From assembly GCA_030650395.1 (NCBI GenBank), contig JAUSDY010000139.1, positions 1-64,000 on the forward strand: a stretch of 64,000 bases of DNA. Direction: 5' to 3'. The notes beneath the pieces were generated by a model. That model was not told the DNA's origin and did no database searches. It saw nothing but the letters and a program-made list of their open reading frames with translations. The position numbers were made by a program, and so were the translations under genes. This DNA is from Acidobacteriota bacterium (lineage in GTDB: Bacteria > Acidobacteriota > Vicinamibacteria > Vicinamibacterales > UBA2999). Below are positions 9,343 through 20,393 of the stretch, one piece after another. Position 1 is the first letter of the stretch. Each line of letters begins with the position of its first letter.

Positions 9343-10680
9343 ATGCGAGCCGTCGACATCATTCGCGCAAAACGCGACGGCGACGCCCTGTCTCGCGAGG
9401 CGATCGACAGTTTTGTCAGCGGCGTAACGGACGGATCCTGGCCCGACTATCAGATCGCCGCGCTCCTGATGGCGATTGTGCTCAAGGGCATGACCCCGGT
9501 CGAGACCGCGTGGCTGACCGACGCGATGTCGCGCTCGGGCGAGCACGTCAACCTCGACGCCATTCCAGGAATCAAAGTCGGTAAGCACAGCACGGGCGGC
9601 GTCGGCGACAAGGTCTCGATCGTGCTCGCGCCCCTGGCGGCCGCCTGCGGCGTGGTGGTCCCCAAGATGTCGGGCCGCGGGCTCGGGCACACCGGCGGCA
9701 CGCTCGATAAGCTCGAAAGCATTCCCGGGTTTCGCGTGTCGTTGTCGCTCGACGAGTACCGAAAAATGCTGGCCGAGATCGGTTGCTGCCTGATCAGCCA
9801 GACCGAAACGATCGCGCCGGCCGACAAAGCCCTGTATGCCCTTCGCGACGTCACGGGCACGGTCGAAAGCCTGCCGCTGATCGCGTCTTCGGTGATGAGC
9901 AAGAAGCTGGCCGAAGGCAGCAACGCGCTGGTGCTCGACGTGAAATGCGGGCGCGGCGCGTTCATGCAGCGTCCGAGCGACGCCCGGCTGCTGGCGCGAT
10001 CGCTGGTCAGCATCGGCACGGCCGCCGGCGTGCGCACCGAAGCGTTCATTACCCGCATGGATGTGCCGCTCGGGCGGGCCGTCGGCAATGCCGTCGAGAT
10101 TGCGGAATGCATCGAGGTGCTCAAGGGCGCAGGCCCCGCGGACCTGACGGCGCTGGTCGTCCGTCTCGCGACCCGCATGGTCCGTCTCGCGGAGAAAGTC
10201 GCGACCGACGAGGAGGCCGAGGCCAGGGTGCGATCGGCGCTGGCCTCGGGTGCGGCGCTCGAGAAGCTGCGCGCGCTGATCAAAGGACAGGGCGGCGATC
10301 CGGCGGTGGTCGACGACACCAGCCGGCTGCCCGCCGCGACATCAGTTCACCGCCTGAAGGCCGAGAGCTCGGGGTGCATCACCGCTCTCGATGCGTTGCT
10401 CGTCGGGCGCGCCGCCGTCGCGCTCGGCGCCGGACGCGACAAGAAGGGCGACGCGGTCGATCTCGCCGCGGGAATCATGCTGCTCAAGAAACCCGGCGAA
10501 GCGGTGTCGGCGGGGGACACGCTGATGGAACTGCGCTACAACGACGGCTCGCGGCTGAACGCGGCCATCGCGCTGGCGGCACAGGCTGCGGTAATCGGTG
10601 ACAAGGCGCCGCCCGAGCAAGGGCTGGTGATGGGCTGGGTGCACGACAGCGGCGAAACGTTGTTCGTCGCTGGGATGTAG
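9343..10680 (+). CDS. deoA: Thymidine/pyrimidine-nucleoside phosphorylase
   Basis: GVGDKVSIVLAPLAAACGVVVPKMSGRGLGHTGGTLDKLESIPGF signature. Confidence 0.93.
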   Translation: MRAVDIIRAKRDGDALSREAIDSFVSGVTDGSWPDYQIAALLMAIVLKGMTPVETAWLTDAMSRSGEHVNLDAIPGIKVGKHSTGGVGDKVSIVLAPLAAACGVVVPKMSGRGLGHTGGTLDKLESIPGFRVSLSLDEYRKMLAEIGCCLISQTETIAPADKALYALRDVTGTVESLPLIASSVMSKKLAEGSNALVLDVKCGRGAFMQRPSDARLLARSLVSIGTAAGVRTEAFITRMDVPLGRAVGNAVEIAECIEVLKGAGPADLTALVVRLATRMVRLAEKVATDEEAEARVRSALASGAALEKLRALIKGQGGDPAVVDDTSRLPAATSVHRLKAESSGCITALDALLVGRAAVALGAGRDKKGDAVDLAAGIMLLKKPGEAVSAGDTLMELRYNDGSRLNAAIALAAQAAVIGDKAPPEQGLVMGWVHDSGETLFVAGM

Positions 10681-10701
10681 GGCACCCCTTTTAGGGGTGC
10701 C
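10681..10701. repeat. Perfect 8-bp-stem hairpin GGCACCCC-TTTTA-GGGGTGCC after deoA
   Basis: Read directly; follows the deoA stop codon; no clear T-tract, so attenuator or REP-like rather than a classic terminator. Confidence 0.7.
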
Positions 10702-10716
10702 GGTGGAAACCATGGG

Positions 10717-11991
10717 ATGCGCGTGGACGGATTGAGCAGGCTGCAGCCTCTGATCGGGCTGGTCGGAATCCTGGCGCTCGCCTACGCACTCTCGACCAAC
10801 CGCCGCGCCATCAGCGTGCGCGTCGTCGGTTGGGGCCTCGGCCTCCAGGTCCTGTTCGCGTTGATCGTCCTCAAGACCACGCAGGGCCAGTGGGTGTTCG
10901 AACAGCTCGGCGACAAGATGCGCGCGCTGCTCGACTTCTCGCGGGTCGGCTCCGGGTTCGTCTTCGGTCCGCTGGGCGACGGCGCCGTGTGGGAGCGCGT
11001 CATGATCGGCGCGCTTGGGCCTGATGGCTCCAACTACGCGGTGATCTTCGCGTTCCAGATTCTTCCCACCATCATCTTCATCGCGGCGCTGTTTGCGATT
11101 CTCTATTACCTCGGCGTGATGCAAGTCATCGTGCGGCTGTTCGCGGTGGTGATGAACCGGGTGATGGGCGCGTCGGGCGCCGAATCGTTGAACGTCGCCG
11201 CCAGCATCTTCATGGGGCAGACCGAGGCGCCGCTGACGATCCGTCCGTTCCTCGCGCGCATGACGCAGTCGGAGCTGATGACGGTCATGACGTCGGGCAT
11301 GGCGCACATCTCGGGCGGCATCATGGCGGCCTACATCGCGTTCGGCATCGACGCCAAGCACCTGCTGACCGCGGTGATCATGACCGCGCCCGGCACGCTG
11401 ATGATGGCGAAGATGTTCGTGCCCGAAACCGAAACGCCCGAGACGCTTGGTACCGTGAGGCTCGAGGTCGAGCGCACAGACGTCAACATCATCGACGCGG
11501 CCGGGCGGGGCACCAGTGAAGGCCTTCATCTCGCGCTCAACGTCGGCGCCATGCTGATCTCGTTTGTCGCGCTGATCGCGCTCTTGAACGCCATGCTCGG
11601 CGCGATCGGCGGCACGGTCGGGTTGGCGAACCTGTCGCTTCAGGCCATCTTCGGCTGGGTGTTCGCGCCGGTGGCCTGGAGTCTCGGCGTGCCGTGGCAG
11701 GATGCGGCCGCGGTCGGCAACCTGCTCGGGACGCGCATGGTCTTGAATGAGTTCATCGCGTTCCTCGAGCTCGGCCGCATGAAGGACGTGCTCGACCCGC
11801 GATCGTTCACCATCGCCACCTTCGCGTTGTGCGGCTTTGCGAACTTCGCGTCGATCGGCATGCAAATCGGCGGCATCGGCGCGCTCGCGCCGGAGCGCCG
11901 CAAGGACCTGGCCAGGCTCGGGCTGCGCGCGATGCTCGCGGGCACTCTGGCTAACTTTCTGACCGCAATCATCGTAGGCTTCCTCCTGTGA
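10717..11991 (+). CDS. Concentrative nucleoside transporter (CNT/NupC family)
   Basis: Multi-TM; GASGAESLNVAASIFMGQTEAPLTIRPFL and GTRMVLNEFIAF motifs of CNT proteins. Confidence 0.92.
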   Translation: MRVDGLSRLQPLIGLVGILALAYALSTNRRAISVRVVGWGLGLQVLFALIVLKTTQGQWVFEQLGDKMRALLDFSRVGSGFVFGPLGDGAVWERVMIGALGPDGSNYAVIFAFQILPTIIFIAALFAILYYLGVMQVIVRLFAVVMNRVMGASGAESLNVAASIFMGQTEAPLTIRPFLARMTQSELMTVMTSGMAHISGGIMAAYIAFGIDAKHLLTAVIMTAPGTLMMAKMFVPETETPETLGTVRLEVERTDVNIIDAAGRGTSEGLHLALNVGAMLISFVALIALLNAMLGAIGGTVGLANLSLQAIFGWVFAPVAWSLGVPWQDAAAVGNLLGTRMVLNEFIAFLELGRMKDVLDPRSFTIATFALCGFANFASIGMQIGGIGALAPERRKDLARLGLRAMLAGTLANFLTAIIVGFLL

Positions 11992-12809
11992 ACTATTTCG
12001 ATCACGTCACTGAAGCAGCCGAGTGGCTGCGTGGACACGGTTGTGCGAGCACGGCGGACGTCGCCATCGTGTTGGGATCGGGGCTCGGTGATTGTGCCGA
12101 CGGCCTCAAAGACGCGTTTTCCATTCCGTACACGGACATCCCGCACTGGCCCGCCTCCAAGGTGATCGGGCATGCCGGCAAGCTGGTGTGTGGCAAGGTC
12201 GGGGGCCGTCACGTGCTGGTCCTGTCGGGCCGCGTCCACCTGTACGAAGGCCACGACATGCGCACGGTGACCTTCGCGATGCGCGTGATCGGCCGGTTGG
12301 GCATCACGCGTGTGATCCTGACCAACGCTGCCGGCGGAATTTCGCCCAACTGCTCGAGGGGCGCGCTGATGGTGATCGACGATCACATCAACCTGATGGG
12401 GCAGAACCCGCTGGTCGGTCCGAACGACGAGCGCTTCGGATTGCGATTCCCGGACATGACGCACATTTATTCCCCGGCGCTGCGCGCCCTCGCGGACGAG
12501 ACGGCGCGTGCGCAGGGACTGCCGATTCAGCACGGCGTCTACGTCGCGGTGCTGGGGCCAAGCTACGAGACTCCGGCGGAGATCCGCGCCTTCAGGACGC
12601 TCGGCGCCGACGCCGTCGGCATGTCGACCGCGCCCGAAGCCATCGTCGCGCGCCACATGGGCATCGACGTGCTCGGGATCTCGTGCATTACCAATCCGGC
12701 GGCGGGCGTATTTCCGGAACCGCTGCATCACGACGAGGTGATGGCAACCGCGCGGGAGGTGAAGGGGCAGTTCATCGCGCTGCTGGAGGGGATCATTGGC
12801 CGCCTCTGA
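11988..12809 (+). CDS. punA: Purine-nucleoside phosphorylase
   Basis: VLGSGLG, HYEGHD-like (HLYEGHDMRTVTFAMRV), TNAAGG, GPSYETPAEIR, VGMSTAPEAIVA motifs. Confidence 0.93.
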   Translation: MNYFDHVTEAAEWLRGHGCASTADVAIVLGSGLGDCADGLKDAFSIPYTDIPHWPASKVIGHAGKLVCGKVGGRHVLVLSGRVHLYEGHDMRTVTFAMRVIGRLGITRVILTNAAGGISPNCSRGALMVIDDHINLMGQNPLVGPNDERFGLRFPDMTHIYSPALRALADETARAQGLPIQHGVYVAVLGPSYETPAEIRAFRTLGADAVGMSTAPEAIVARHMGIDVLGISCITNPAAGVFPEPLHHDEVMATAREVKGQFIALLEGIIGRL

Positions 12810-13194
12810 CAAGCTGGTCGCCGCGGCGCGCGCCGTACGCGAGCGCGCCGCCGCCGATTATTCGGGCTTCAAAGTCGGCGCCGCGCTCGAAACCCGCGCC
12901 GGCGACATCGTCACCGGCTGCAACGTCGAAAACGCCACCTATGGCCTGACGATCTGCGCCGAGCGCGTCGCGGTCTTCAAGGCGATCTCCGAAGGCCACC
13001 GCGAGTTCACGCGGATCGTGATCGTGGCCGACACCGAGTCGCCGACGCCGCCGTGCGGCGCGTGCCGGCAAATCCTCTGGGAGTTCGGCGGAGACATTGA
13101 AGTGATCCTCGCAAACCTGACGGAAGTAAAGGCAACGCTGCGGATGAAGGACTTGTTGCCGATGCCTTTCGATCGGCGCTTACTCGGATCCTGA
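12796..13194 (+). CDS. cdd: Cytidine deaminase
   Basis: GCNVENATYGLTICAERVAV and PPCGACRQ zinc motifs; TTG start overlapping the upstream gene. Confidence 0.92.
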   Translation: MAASDKLVAAARAVRERAAADYSGFKVGAALETRAGDIVTGCNVENATYGLTICAERVAVFKAISEGHREFTRIVIVADTESPTPPCGACRQILWEFGGDIEVILANLTEVKATLRMKDLLPMPFDRRLLGS

Positions 13195-13282
13195 CGGGAG
13201 GCACCTCTTGTCGGGAGGCACTTCTTGTCGGGATGGTGAGACAGGTCGGGAGAGTGCGTCTTGTCGGAAGAATGCGCTTTTG
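13195..13282. repeat. Degenerate ~18-bp tandem array, consensus CGGGAGGCACYTCTTGT (family F1, forward)
   Basis: About 5 units: cgggaggcacctcttgt cgggaggcacttcttgt cgggatggtgagacaggt cgggagagtgcgtcttgt cggaagaatgcg... Confidence 0.85.
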
Positions 13283-13342
13283 GAAATGCCCAAGCGCGAA
13301 GGCCACCGCAGCCTAAAAGGTCGTCGTGGTCGAGGACCTTGC

Positions 13343-14869
13343 TTAATCAGGATGGCGGTCTATCCAACCCACCACGACTTGGCGGGTTGCGTCGTCCCAG
13401 TCGAAGTAAATCCTCACACACCGGTCTGGAGACAGATTGTCGTTCGGCTTCAGATGAAACTCAAACTGCCGTACCTTGGTCCCGTCGTGCCACTGCCGCC
13501 GCTTCATTGTCGCGGTATTCTTCCGATCTGTTTCCGATTCTCCCGAGGACGTGACGCCCATGTCTACAAGCCATGCCACGATTGAATTGCTGAGCGATCC
13601 CTTTCGACGTTCCTCAACCATATAGCCCAATGCCCTCAGATACTCCAAGACCTTTTGGGGCGGGCCTGCATCGGACTTAAGGCCGTTGAGCCCTCGCTCG
13701 ACGTCTCGACCGAATACAACCTTGCCGATTAGTTCCAGCTTGGCTTGCTGCACGGCCTGCATTATGGTTGCGGGTGGCTGATCGGGCTGGAGTTGGTCGT
13801 CTGTGTCGACTTCGGTGAGGGTCGCCTGCATCTGCTGCTGGTACACTCGTTCGCGCAAGATGTCGTTCTGCCTCTCAGACGCATCAGTCTTCGCCTTCCA
13901 CTCATCCCGCTCCCGCAAAGAGGCCTCAGCGAGTTCTTCCCAGTCATTGGTGCTTCGGGCTTTGGCGATTTCTTCGTCTCGAAGCTCGAGGGAGCGCTCA
14001 GACTCGACCACGCCGATACATTCCGGCTGCGCCACGGCAAATACGGAGACAGCCATCAGCCGCCTTCTCAAATAGTTCCGCAACCGACCCGCTGCTTCAT
14101 CGACACTAAAGGCGCCGTCAAGAAGGCGAGACGCCGTCCAGAGCGGGTGTTGGGCGGGATTGCTTCCTGGAATCGGAAGCGGCCAATAGAGCCGGATCGC
14201 GCCTAGGTAACATGACCACTCGCGTCCGAGGCTTCGTGAGACCTGCCACATGGCTTCATCGTCGGCTTGAACCACTGTCGCCAACCCGGCGAGATCGTTC
14301 GCGATTGAAGCCGCAATGCCTTTTTGGAGCGTCAAGCCATTCTGAGACGAAACCACGATGATTGGTAGCGGCCGCGAAGAGTCGCCAAGTTGACGCACCA
14401 AGAACGCCCCACCATCTTGGCCTTTGACGACCGAGTCGTCCCCCGAAACTCGCCAAGCGCCATAGGACCATTCGACATTGGTGCGGATCGACTGCTGCAG
14501 GATGGCGGGGCAGCGAACATCGACGTGGAACGGCGCAAGGGAATTCTCAAGAAGCGCTGCCGACAACTCGCAGTAGATCGCCAATGAGTCACCATGCTCC
14601 GCCAGCGTAATCTCTGTGTGAAACTTCGTCCGCTTATCCTCGGTCGGTTCGGAGATAGACCAGCGACCGATCCCTCCATTTCGAGATCGAACCTCCGTTC
14701 GCTCTGCTCTGGCCACTCGGTCGTCTGGGAGTCGAAATTCAGGAGTGTCACCGTTCCATCCCTTTGACCGGAGCCAATTTTCGACGACCACTGACATCTC
14801 AGCGAGGCCAGGCGAACCACTCGTCGGCCCGCGTTTCCCAGTGAGCGCATATCGTGCCAGTGGTCTCAT
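13343..14869 (-). CDS. Hypothetical protein with coiled-coil middle and conserved-looking C-terminal domain
   Basis: 508-aa ORF, visibly less GC-biased than neighbours; C-terminus [42 protein letters not shown]. Confidence 0.75.
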   Translation of the reverse strand: MRPLARYALTGKRGPTSGSPGLAEMSVVVENWLRSKGWNGDTPEFRLPDDRVARAERTEVRSRNGGIGRWSISEPTEDKRTKFHTEITLAEHGDSLAIYCELSAALLENSLAPFHVDVRCPAILQQSIRTNVEWSYGAWRVSGDDSVVKGQDGGAFLVRQLGDSSRPLPIIVVSSQNGLTLQKGIAASIANDLAGLATVVQADDEAMWQVSRSLGREWSCYLGAIRLYWPLPIPGSNPAQHPLWTASRLLDGAFSVDEAAGRLRNYLRRRLMAVSVFAVAQPECIGVVESERSLELRDEEIAKARSTNDWEELAEASLRERDEWKAKTDASERQNDILRERVYQQQMQATLTEVDTDDQLQPDQPPATIMQAVQQAKLELIGKVVFGRDVERGLNGLKSDAGPPQKVLEYLRALGYMVEERRKGSLSNSIVAWLVDMGVTSSGESETDRKNTATMKRRQWHDGTKVRQFEFHLKPNDNLSPDRCVRIYFDWDDATRQVVVGWIDRHPD

Positions 14870-15000
14870 GTTTGCCTCAATCTCTGGGATGACAATAGAC
14901 GGCCAAACTGCGTGGGCAGGAAGGAATTAGACCATTGCCGTTGGCTGTTCGGAAAGGAAATGCTAGTCAGTCAGAAGGTGCGTTCCGGGCGAGAGTCTCC

Positions 15001-15077
15001 CCGACGAGAAGTACCCTCCCGTCAGGAGGTGCCCTCCCGACAAGAATTGCCCTCCCGACAAGGATTGCCCTCCCGGT
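15001..15077. repeat. 18-bp tandem array, family F1 in reverse orientation (ACAAGAATTGCCCTCCCG)
   Basis: Units cgacgagaagtaccctcc cgtcaggaggtgccctcc cgacaagaattgccctcc cgacaaggattgccctcc; inverted relative to 13195-13282. Confidence 0.9.
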
Positions 15078-15091
15078 ATGATCCCGTAGAG

Positions 15092-16141
15092 ATGCTCCCC
15101 ACCATAGCGTGGCAAGACGACAACATCGTGATGGTCGATCAGCGCAAGCTGCCGGCCAGCGAGATCTACGTCACCTGCAAGACGGTCAACGACGTCGCCA
15201 AGGCGATCAAGACGATGGTGATCCGCGGGGCGCCGGCGATCGGTGTCTGTGCGGCGATGGGCATCGCGCTTGGCGCCGCGCGCAGCAAGGCGACCGGCAC
15301 CAAGCAGTTCACCACCGAGTTTCAGCGCAGCTGCGACCTGCTCGCGGCCACGCGGCCGACCGCGGTCAACCTGTTCTGGGCTATTGAACGAATGAAGCGG
15401 TCGTTTTCCGACGGCGCGCTAGCGGGCGAGTCGGTCGAACAGCTGCGGGCGCGGCTGCGGACGGAAGCCGATCGGATTCACGACGAAGACGTCGCCAGCT
15501 GCCGATCGATCGGCGCGCATGGCGCGACGCTGGTGCCGGCCGACGCGAACATCCTGACGCACTGCAACGCCGGCGCGCTGGCGACGGCCGGCTACGGCAC
15601 CGCGCTCGGCGTGATCCGCGGGGCGGTGCAGGCCGGCCGGAAAGTGCGCGTCATCGCCGACGAGACGCGCCCCTTCCTCCAGGGCGCGCGCCTCACGGCC
15701 TGGGAGCTGCTGAAGGACGGGATTGACACCACCGTGATCACCGACAGCATGGCCGGCTCGATCATGCTCTCCGGAGATGTCGATCTGGTCGTCGTCGGCG
15801 CCGATCGCATTGCCGCCAACGGCGACACCGCCAACAAGATCGGCACTTATAGTCTTGCCGTGCTCGCCAAAGAGCACGGCATTCCGTTTTACGTGGCCGC
15901 GCCGTGGTCGACGATCGATCTGGCCACGCCTAACGGCGCGTCGATTCCGATCGAAGAGCGCAACGCCCGCGAGGTCAGCCATGTCGGCAACAATCAGCTC
16001 GCGCCCGCGGGTGCCCACATCCGCAACCCGTCGTTCGACGTCACCCCTCACAAGTACATCACCGCGATCATCACCGAGCGCGGCATCTTCAAGGCTCCGT
16101 TCACAGAGACCCTGGGAGCCTCGTCGATCTCAGACGTCTAG
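15092..16141 (+). CDS. mtnA: S-methyl-5-thioribose-1-phosphate isomerase
   Basis: [59 protein letters not shown] signatures; ATG at 15092 chosen because upstream codons are repeat-derived. Confidence 0.93.
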   Translation: MLPTIAWQDDNIVMVDQRKLPASEIYVTCKTVNDVAKAIKTMVIRGAPAIGVCAAMGIALGAARSKATGTKQFTTEFQRSCDLLAATRPTAVNLFWAIERMKRSFSDGALAGESVEQLRARLRTEADRIHDEDVASCRSIGAHGATLVPADANILTHCNAGALATAGYGTALGVIRGAVQAGRKVRVIADETRPFLQGARLTAWELLKDGIDTTVITDSMAGSIMLSGDVDLVVVGADRIAANGDTANKIGTYSLAVLAKEHGIPFYVAAPWSTIDLATPNGASIPIEERNAREVSHVGNNQLAPAGAHIRNPSFDVTPHKYITAIITERGIFKAPFTETLGASSISDV

Positions 16142-16257
16142 ATCTCAGATCTCAGATCTCAGATTGCAGATCAATTTCAGATTTAAGATTACGGGGATTG
16201 CAAATCAGAAAATCTCCAATCTGCAATTGATCTGCGATCTAAGATCTGAGATCTGCA
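16126..16257. repeat. Imperfect palindrome built from AGATCTCAG 9-mers (family F2, copy 1)
   Basis: Left arm (atctcag)n, centre gattacggggattg, right arm (ctgagatct)n; lies between mtnA and tsaD and abuts the tsaD ATG. Confidence 0.9.
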
Positions 16258-17319
16258 ATGGTAGTGCTCGGTATTGAAACGTCCTGCGATGAAACCGCTG
16301 CGGCGGTGGTCGAAGAAACCGGCGACCCGGCGAAGGCGTGGCGCGTCCGATCGAATGTCGTGGCCTCGCAGGTCGAAATCCATCGCGAGTGGGGCGGGGT
16401 CGTTCCGGAGATTGCGTCACGGCAGCACGTCCGCGACATCTGCGGCGTGGTCGAGCGTGCGTTGTCTGACGCGCAGGCAGATTGGCGCGACGTTGACGCG
16501 CTGGCGGTGACCCAAGGCCCGGGCTTGGTGGGGTCGCTGCTCGTGGGCGTGTCGTTCGCCAAATCCGCCGCCTGGGCGCTCGGCAAGCCGCTGGTGGCGG
16601 TCAATCACCTCGCCGGCCACATCGAGTCGATCTGGCTGGAGCACGGCGCCATTCCGCTACCGGCCGTGGTGCTGGTCGTTTCCGGCGGGCATACCAGCCT
16701 GTATCTGATCGAGCGCGAGGGCGACTACCGGCTGCTCGGCCGGACGCGAGACGATGCGGCGGGGGAGGCGTACGACAAGGTCGCCAAGCTGCTCGGGCTC
16801 GGCTATCCGGGTGGGCCGATCATCGACACCCTCGCGCGCGGCGGAAACGACGAGGCCATCCGGTGGCCCGGCACGCGCCTCACCAATCCAGATCGCAACA
16901 CACCGCAACGTGACGGGCGCTTCGACTTCAGCTTCAGCGGCCTCAAGACGGCGGTGCTGCGCCACGTGCGGCAGCGACAGGCGGAATTGGGATCGGAGCG
17001 CTTGCCCCAGGACGAGATCGTCGACCTGTCCGCCAGCTTCCAGCGCCGCGTCGTCGAAACCCTGATCGAGCGGACCTTCGCGGCCGCGCGGTGGCACGGC
17101 GCCCACGCCATCGGCCTCGCCGGCGGCGTGTCGGCCAACTCGCGCCTGCGCGCCGACGCGCTGGCGAAGGCGGAGCGCAGCGAGATTCCAGTGTTTATCC
17201 CTGGCCTCGCCCTCTCGACAGACAACGCAGCGATGATCGCCGCCGCAGGGCTGCGCCAACTGGCGGCCGGCCATATCGCCCCCGCTGATCTCAATGCCGC
17301 GGCCAGCTTGCCTCTGTAG
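16258..17319 (+). CDS. tsaD: tRNA N6-threonylcarbamoyladenosine biosynthesis protein TsaD
   Basis: MVVLGIETSCDETAAAVVE, NHLAGHIESIWLE, VSGGHTSLYLI signatures. Confidence 0.95.
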   Translation: MVVLGIETSCDETAAAVVEETGDPAKAWRVRSNVVASQVEIHREWGGVVPEIASRQHVRDICGVVERALSDAQADWRDVDALAVTQGPGLVGSLLVGVSFAKSAAWALGKPLVAVNHLAGHIESIWLEHGAIPLPAVVLVVSGGHTSLYLIEREGDYRLLGRTRDDAAGEAYDKVAKLLGLGYPGGPIIDTLARGGNDEAIRWPGTRLTNPDRNTPQRDGRFDFSFSGLKTAVLRHVRQRQAELGSERLPQDEIVDLSASFQRRVVETLIERTFAAARWHGAHAIGLAGGVSANSRLRADALAKAERSEIPVFIPGLALSTDNAAMIAAAGLRQLAAGHIAPADLNAAASLPL

Positions 17320-17321
17320 CT

Positions 17322-17448
17322 CTCCGATCTCAGATCTCAGATTTCAGATCTCAGATCAATTGCAGATCGAAGATTGCGGGGATTGAAATCCTAGAGATCT
17401 GCAATCTGCGATTGATCTGCAATCTGAGATCTGAGATCTGAGATCGAC
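17322..17448. repeat. Imperfect palindrome of AGATCTCAG 9-mers (family F2, copy 2)
   Basis: Same architecture and centre (gattgcggggattg) as 16126-16257; follows the tsaD stop. Confidence 0.9.
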
Positions 17449-17562
17449 TTAGTCTCCGATGACGCCGCTCTTGCGCACCGCGGCATCCACCCTCGGCGTG
17501 ATGTTTTCGAAGCCCACCCGCGCGGGAATCGTGAAGGTCAGATACTCTGTGTGCGATTTCAT
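17449..17562 (-). pseudogene. N-terminal remnant of a YjbQ/UPF0047 family protein
   Basis: [37 protein letters not shown] resembles the first ~35 aa of YjbQ/UPF0047 proteins, then stops at the F2 repeat. Confidence 0.65.
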
Positions 17563-18588
17563 ATGGCCAGAGAATACCCCGCCCAGCCGGTGGTCGGCGT
17601 CGGCGCCGTCGTGGTGCGCGGCGGCCGCGCGCTGATCGTCAAGCGCGGCCACGAGCCGCGGAAAGGTGAGTGGTCGCTGCCGGGCGGCCTGGTCAACCTC
17701 GGCGAATCGCTTTCCGATGCGGCGCGGCGTGAAGTCAAGGAAGAGACCGGGCTCGACGTCTATCCCGAAGCGATCGTCGAGACCTTCGACCGCGTCCATC
17801 GCGATCCCGACGGCCGCATCCGGTTTCATTTCGTGATCATCGATTTCGTGTGCGAATCGCGCGACGGCGACGCCGTGGCGGGTTCGGATGCCGAAGTGGT
17901 GGCGTGGGTCAGCCCTGGCGAGCTCGACACCTACGGCGTGAACGCGCACGCCGCCGCGGTGATCAAAAAAGGGCTCGAGGCCTTGAGCCCCCAAGCCCTC
18001 AAGTATCATTCCGCTATGACCGTGACCCGGGACGCCGCGTGGCAACTGTTGACCGAGTGGACGCAAGGCGAAAGCCTGCGCAAGCACGCACTGGCGGTCG
18101 AGGCCGCCGTCCGCGGCTACGCGCGGCAGCAGGGCGCGAACCAAGACGAGTGGGCCGCGGTCGCGCTGCTGCATGACTTCGATTACGAGAAGTACCCGAC
18201 CCTCGGCGACCATCCGAACAAGGGCTGCGAGCATCTGCGCTCGCTCGGCTACCCGGAGTGGGTGATGCGCGCCATCCTGTCGCACGCCTCCGAGATCACC
18301 GGCATTCAGCCGGAGTCCCCCGTCGAAAAGACATTGGTGGCCTGCGACGAGCTGGCCGGTTTCGTCACCGCCGCTTCGCTGGTCCGGCCGTCGAAGAGCA
18401 TTCTCGACCTCGAGGCGAAGTCGGTCATCAAGCGGATGAAAGACAAGGCGTTCGCGCGGCAGGTGCCCCGCGATCACCTGATCCGCGGCGCGGAGCTGAT
18501 GGGCCTGCCGCTCGAAGAGCACGTCACGAACGTGATTGGGTTCATGCGGCTGCAAGCCGACGCGCTCGGCCTTCGCGGCACCCTTTGA
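17563..18588 (+). CDS. Nudix hydrolase fused to a C-terminal HD (HDIG-like) domain
   Basis: Nudix box [27 protein letters not shown]-terminal [13 protein letters not shown]...[13 protein letters not shown]...AILSHA. Start ATG 17563 (GTG 17551 also possible). Confidence 0.9.
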   Translation: MAREYPAQPVVGVGAVVVRGGRALIVKRGHEPRKGEWSLPGGLVNLGESLSDAARREVKEETGLDVYPEAIVETFDRVHRDPDGRIRFHFVIIDFVCESRDGDAVAGSDAEVVAWVSPGELDTYGVNAHAAAVIKKGLEALSPQALKYHSAMTVTRDAAWQLLTEWTQGESLRKHALAVEAAVRGYARQQGANQDEWAAVALLHDFDYEKYPTLGDHPNKGCEHLRSLGYPEWVMRAILSHASEITGIQPESPVEKTLVACDELAGFVTAASLVRPSKSILDLEAKSVIKRMKDKAFARQVPRDHLIRGAELMGLPLEEHVTNVIGFMRLQADALGLRGTL

Positions 18589-18600
18589 GAGGCGGTCGCC

Positions 18601-19152
18601 TCACTCCTCGAAGAAGGCGCCGACGGAAACCGTGAAGCCCGGAACGAGCGGGTCGGCTGTCACCGTGTCGGTGTCGCGTAACAGGAGCGGAGATCCGCCG
18701 CGCTGGCAGGCGCGCAGTGTCATGGTCTGCGGGTCGAGCACCCACACGAGGTCGACCCCCATCGCATGGTAGTCGGCTATTTTCTCTTCCATCTTCTCCC
18801 ACGAGGTGTCTTTGCTCAGCACTTCGATAACCAGTTCCGGAGGCTGCTTCAGGAAGCCGTACTCCGTCGGTCCCTTGGGAAGGCGCTGATACGAGATAAA
18901 GGCCACATCAGCGCCACGAACGGTATCGGGCCGTCGAGCCACAACCACGCCCGCTTCGCCAGTCAGGACCCGGCCGATCTTCAGAGGCCGGCAGTGAGAG
19001 TCCAACACCCGGAAAGCGTTGGCCGTGACCAGGCTATGCAGAATTCCCCCTGGTGACATTGGAACGATCTCTCCTCTCACCAGTTCGCAGGACCCCAGCA
19101 CCTGGGCGACCAGCTCGAAATCCTCGGCGCTCAGCAGCGTGGCAGTTCCCAT
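18601..19152 (-). CDS. Uma2 family (DUF820) PD-(D/E)XK endonuclease-like protein
   Basis: GEIVPMSPGG, RGADVAFIS, PELVIEVLSKDTSWEKMEEKIADYHAMGVDLVWVLDP typical of Uma2. Confidence 0.9.
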   Translation of the reverse strand: MGTATLLSAEDFELVAQVLGSCELVRGEIVPMSPGGILHSLVTANAFRVLDSHCRPLKIGRVLTGEAGVVVARRPDTVRGADVAFISYQRLPKGPTEYGFLKQPPELVIEVLSKDTSWEKMEEKIADYHAMGVDLVWVLDPQTMTLRACQRGGSPLLLRDTDTVTADPLVPGFTVSVGAFFEE

Positions 19153-19341
19153 GGACGGATTCTAACAGGTTGCCGATCCCTCACCCAAGCGTGATGACGT
19201 CGCCACAAGGCGACGCCCCGCGCACCGAGGTGGTGTAGGTGTCGAATTTCTTCGACGAGCTCAGGCGGCTGGCGCCGGTCAGGAAGCAAAATCGGGCCTG
19301 ATCCGAACGCGAACCCGCGGGTTTCCGTATACTTCAACAGC

Positions 19342-20322
<981 letters not shown>

Positions 20323-20393
20323 TGGCGCGCAAGCTTGCCGACCCATCGGACCGCTCCGCTGTCGCGGTCCCTTCGCAAAGGGGCGACTAGGCA

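Noticed and set aside
13195-15077. CRISPR-like interpretation of 18-bp arrays
   Set aside because: Units are contiguous tandem repeats without unique spacers and there are no cas genes.
19153-19341. Minus-strand ORF 19131-19415 (94 aa)
   Set aside because: Mostly intergenic and overlaps the ABC ATPase start; no domain similarity recognised.
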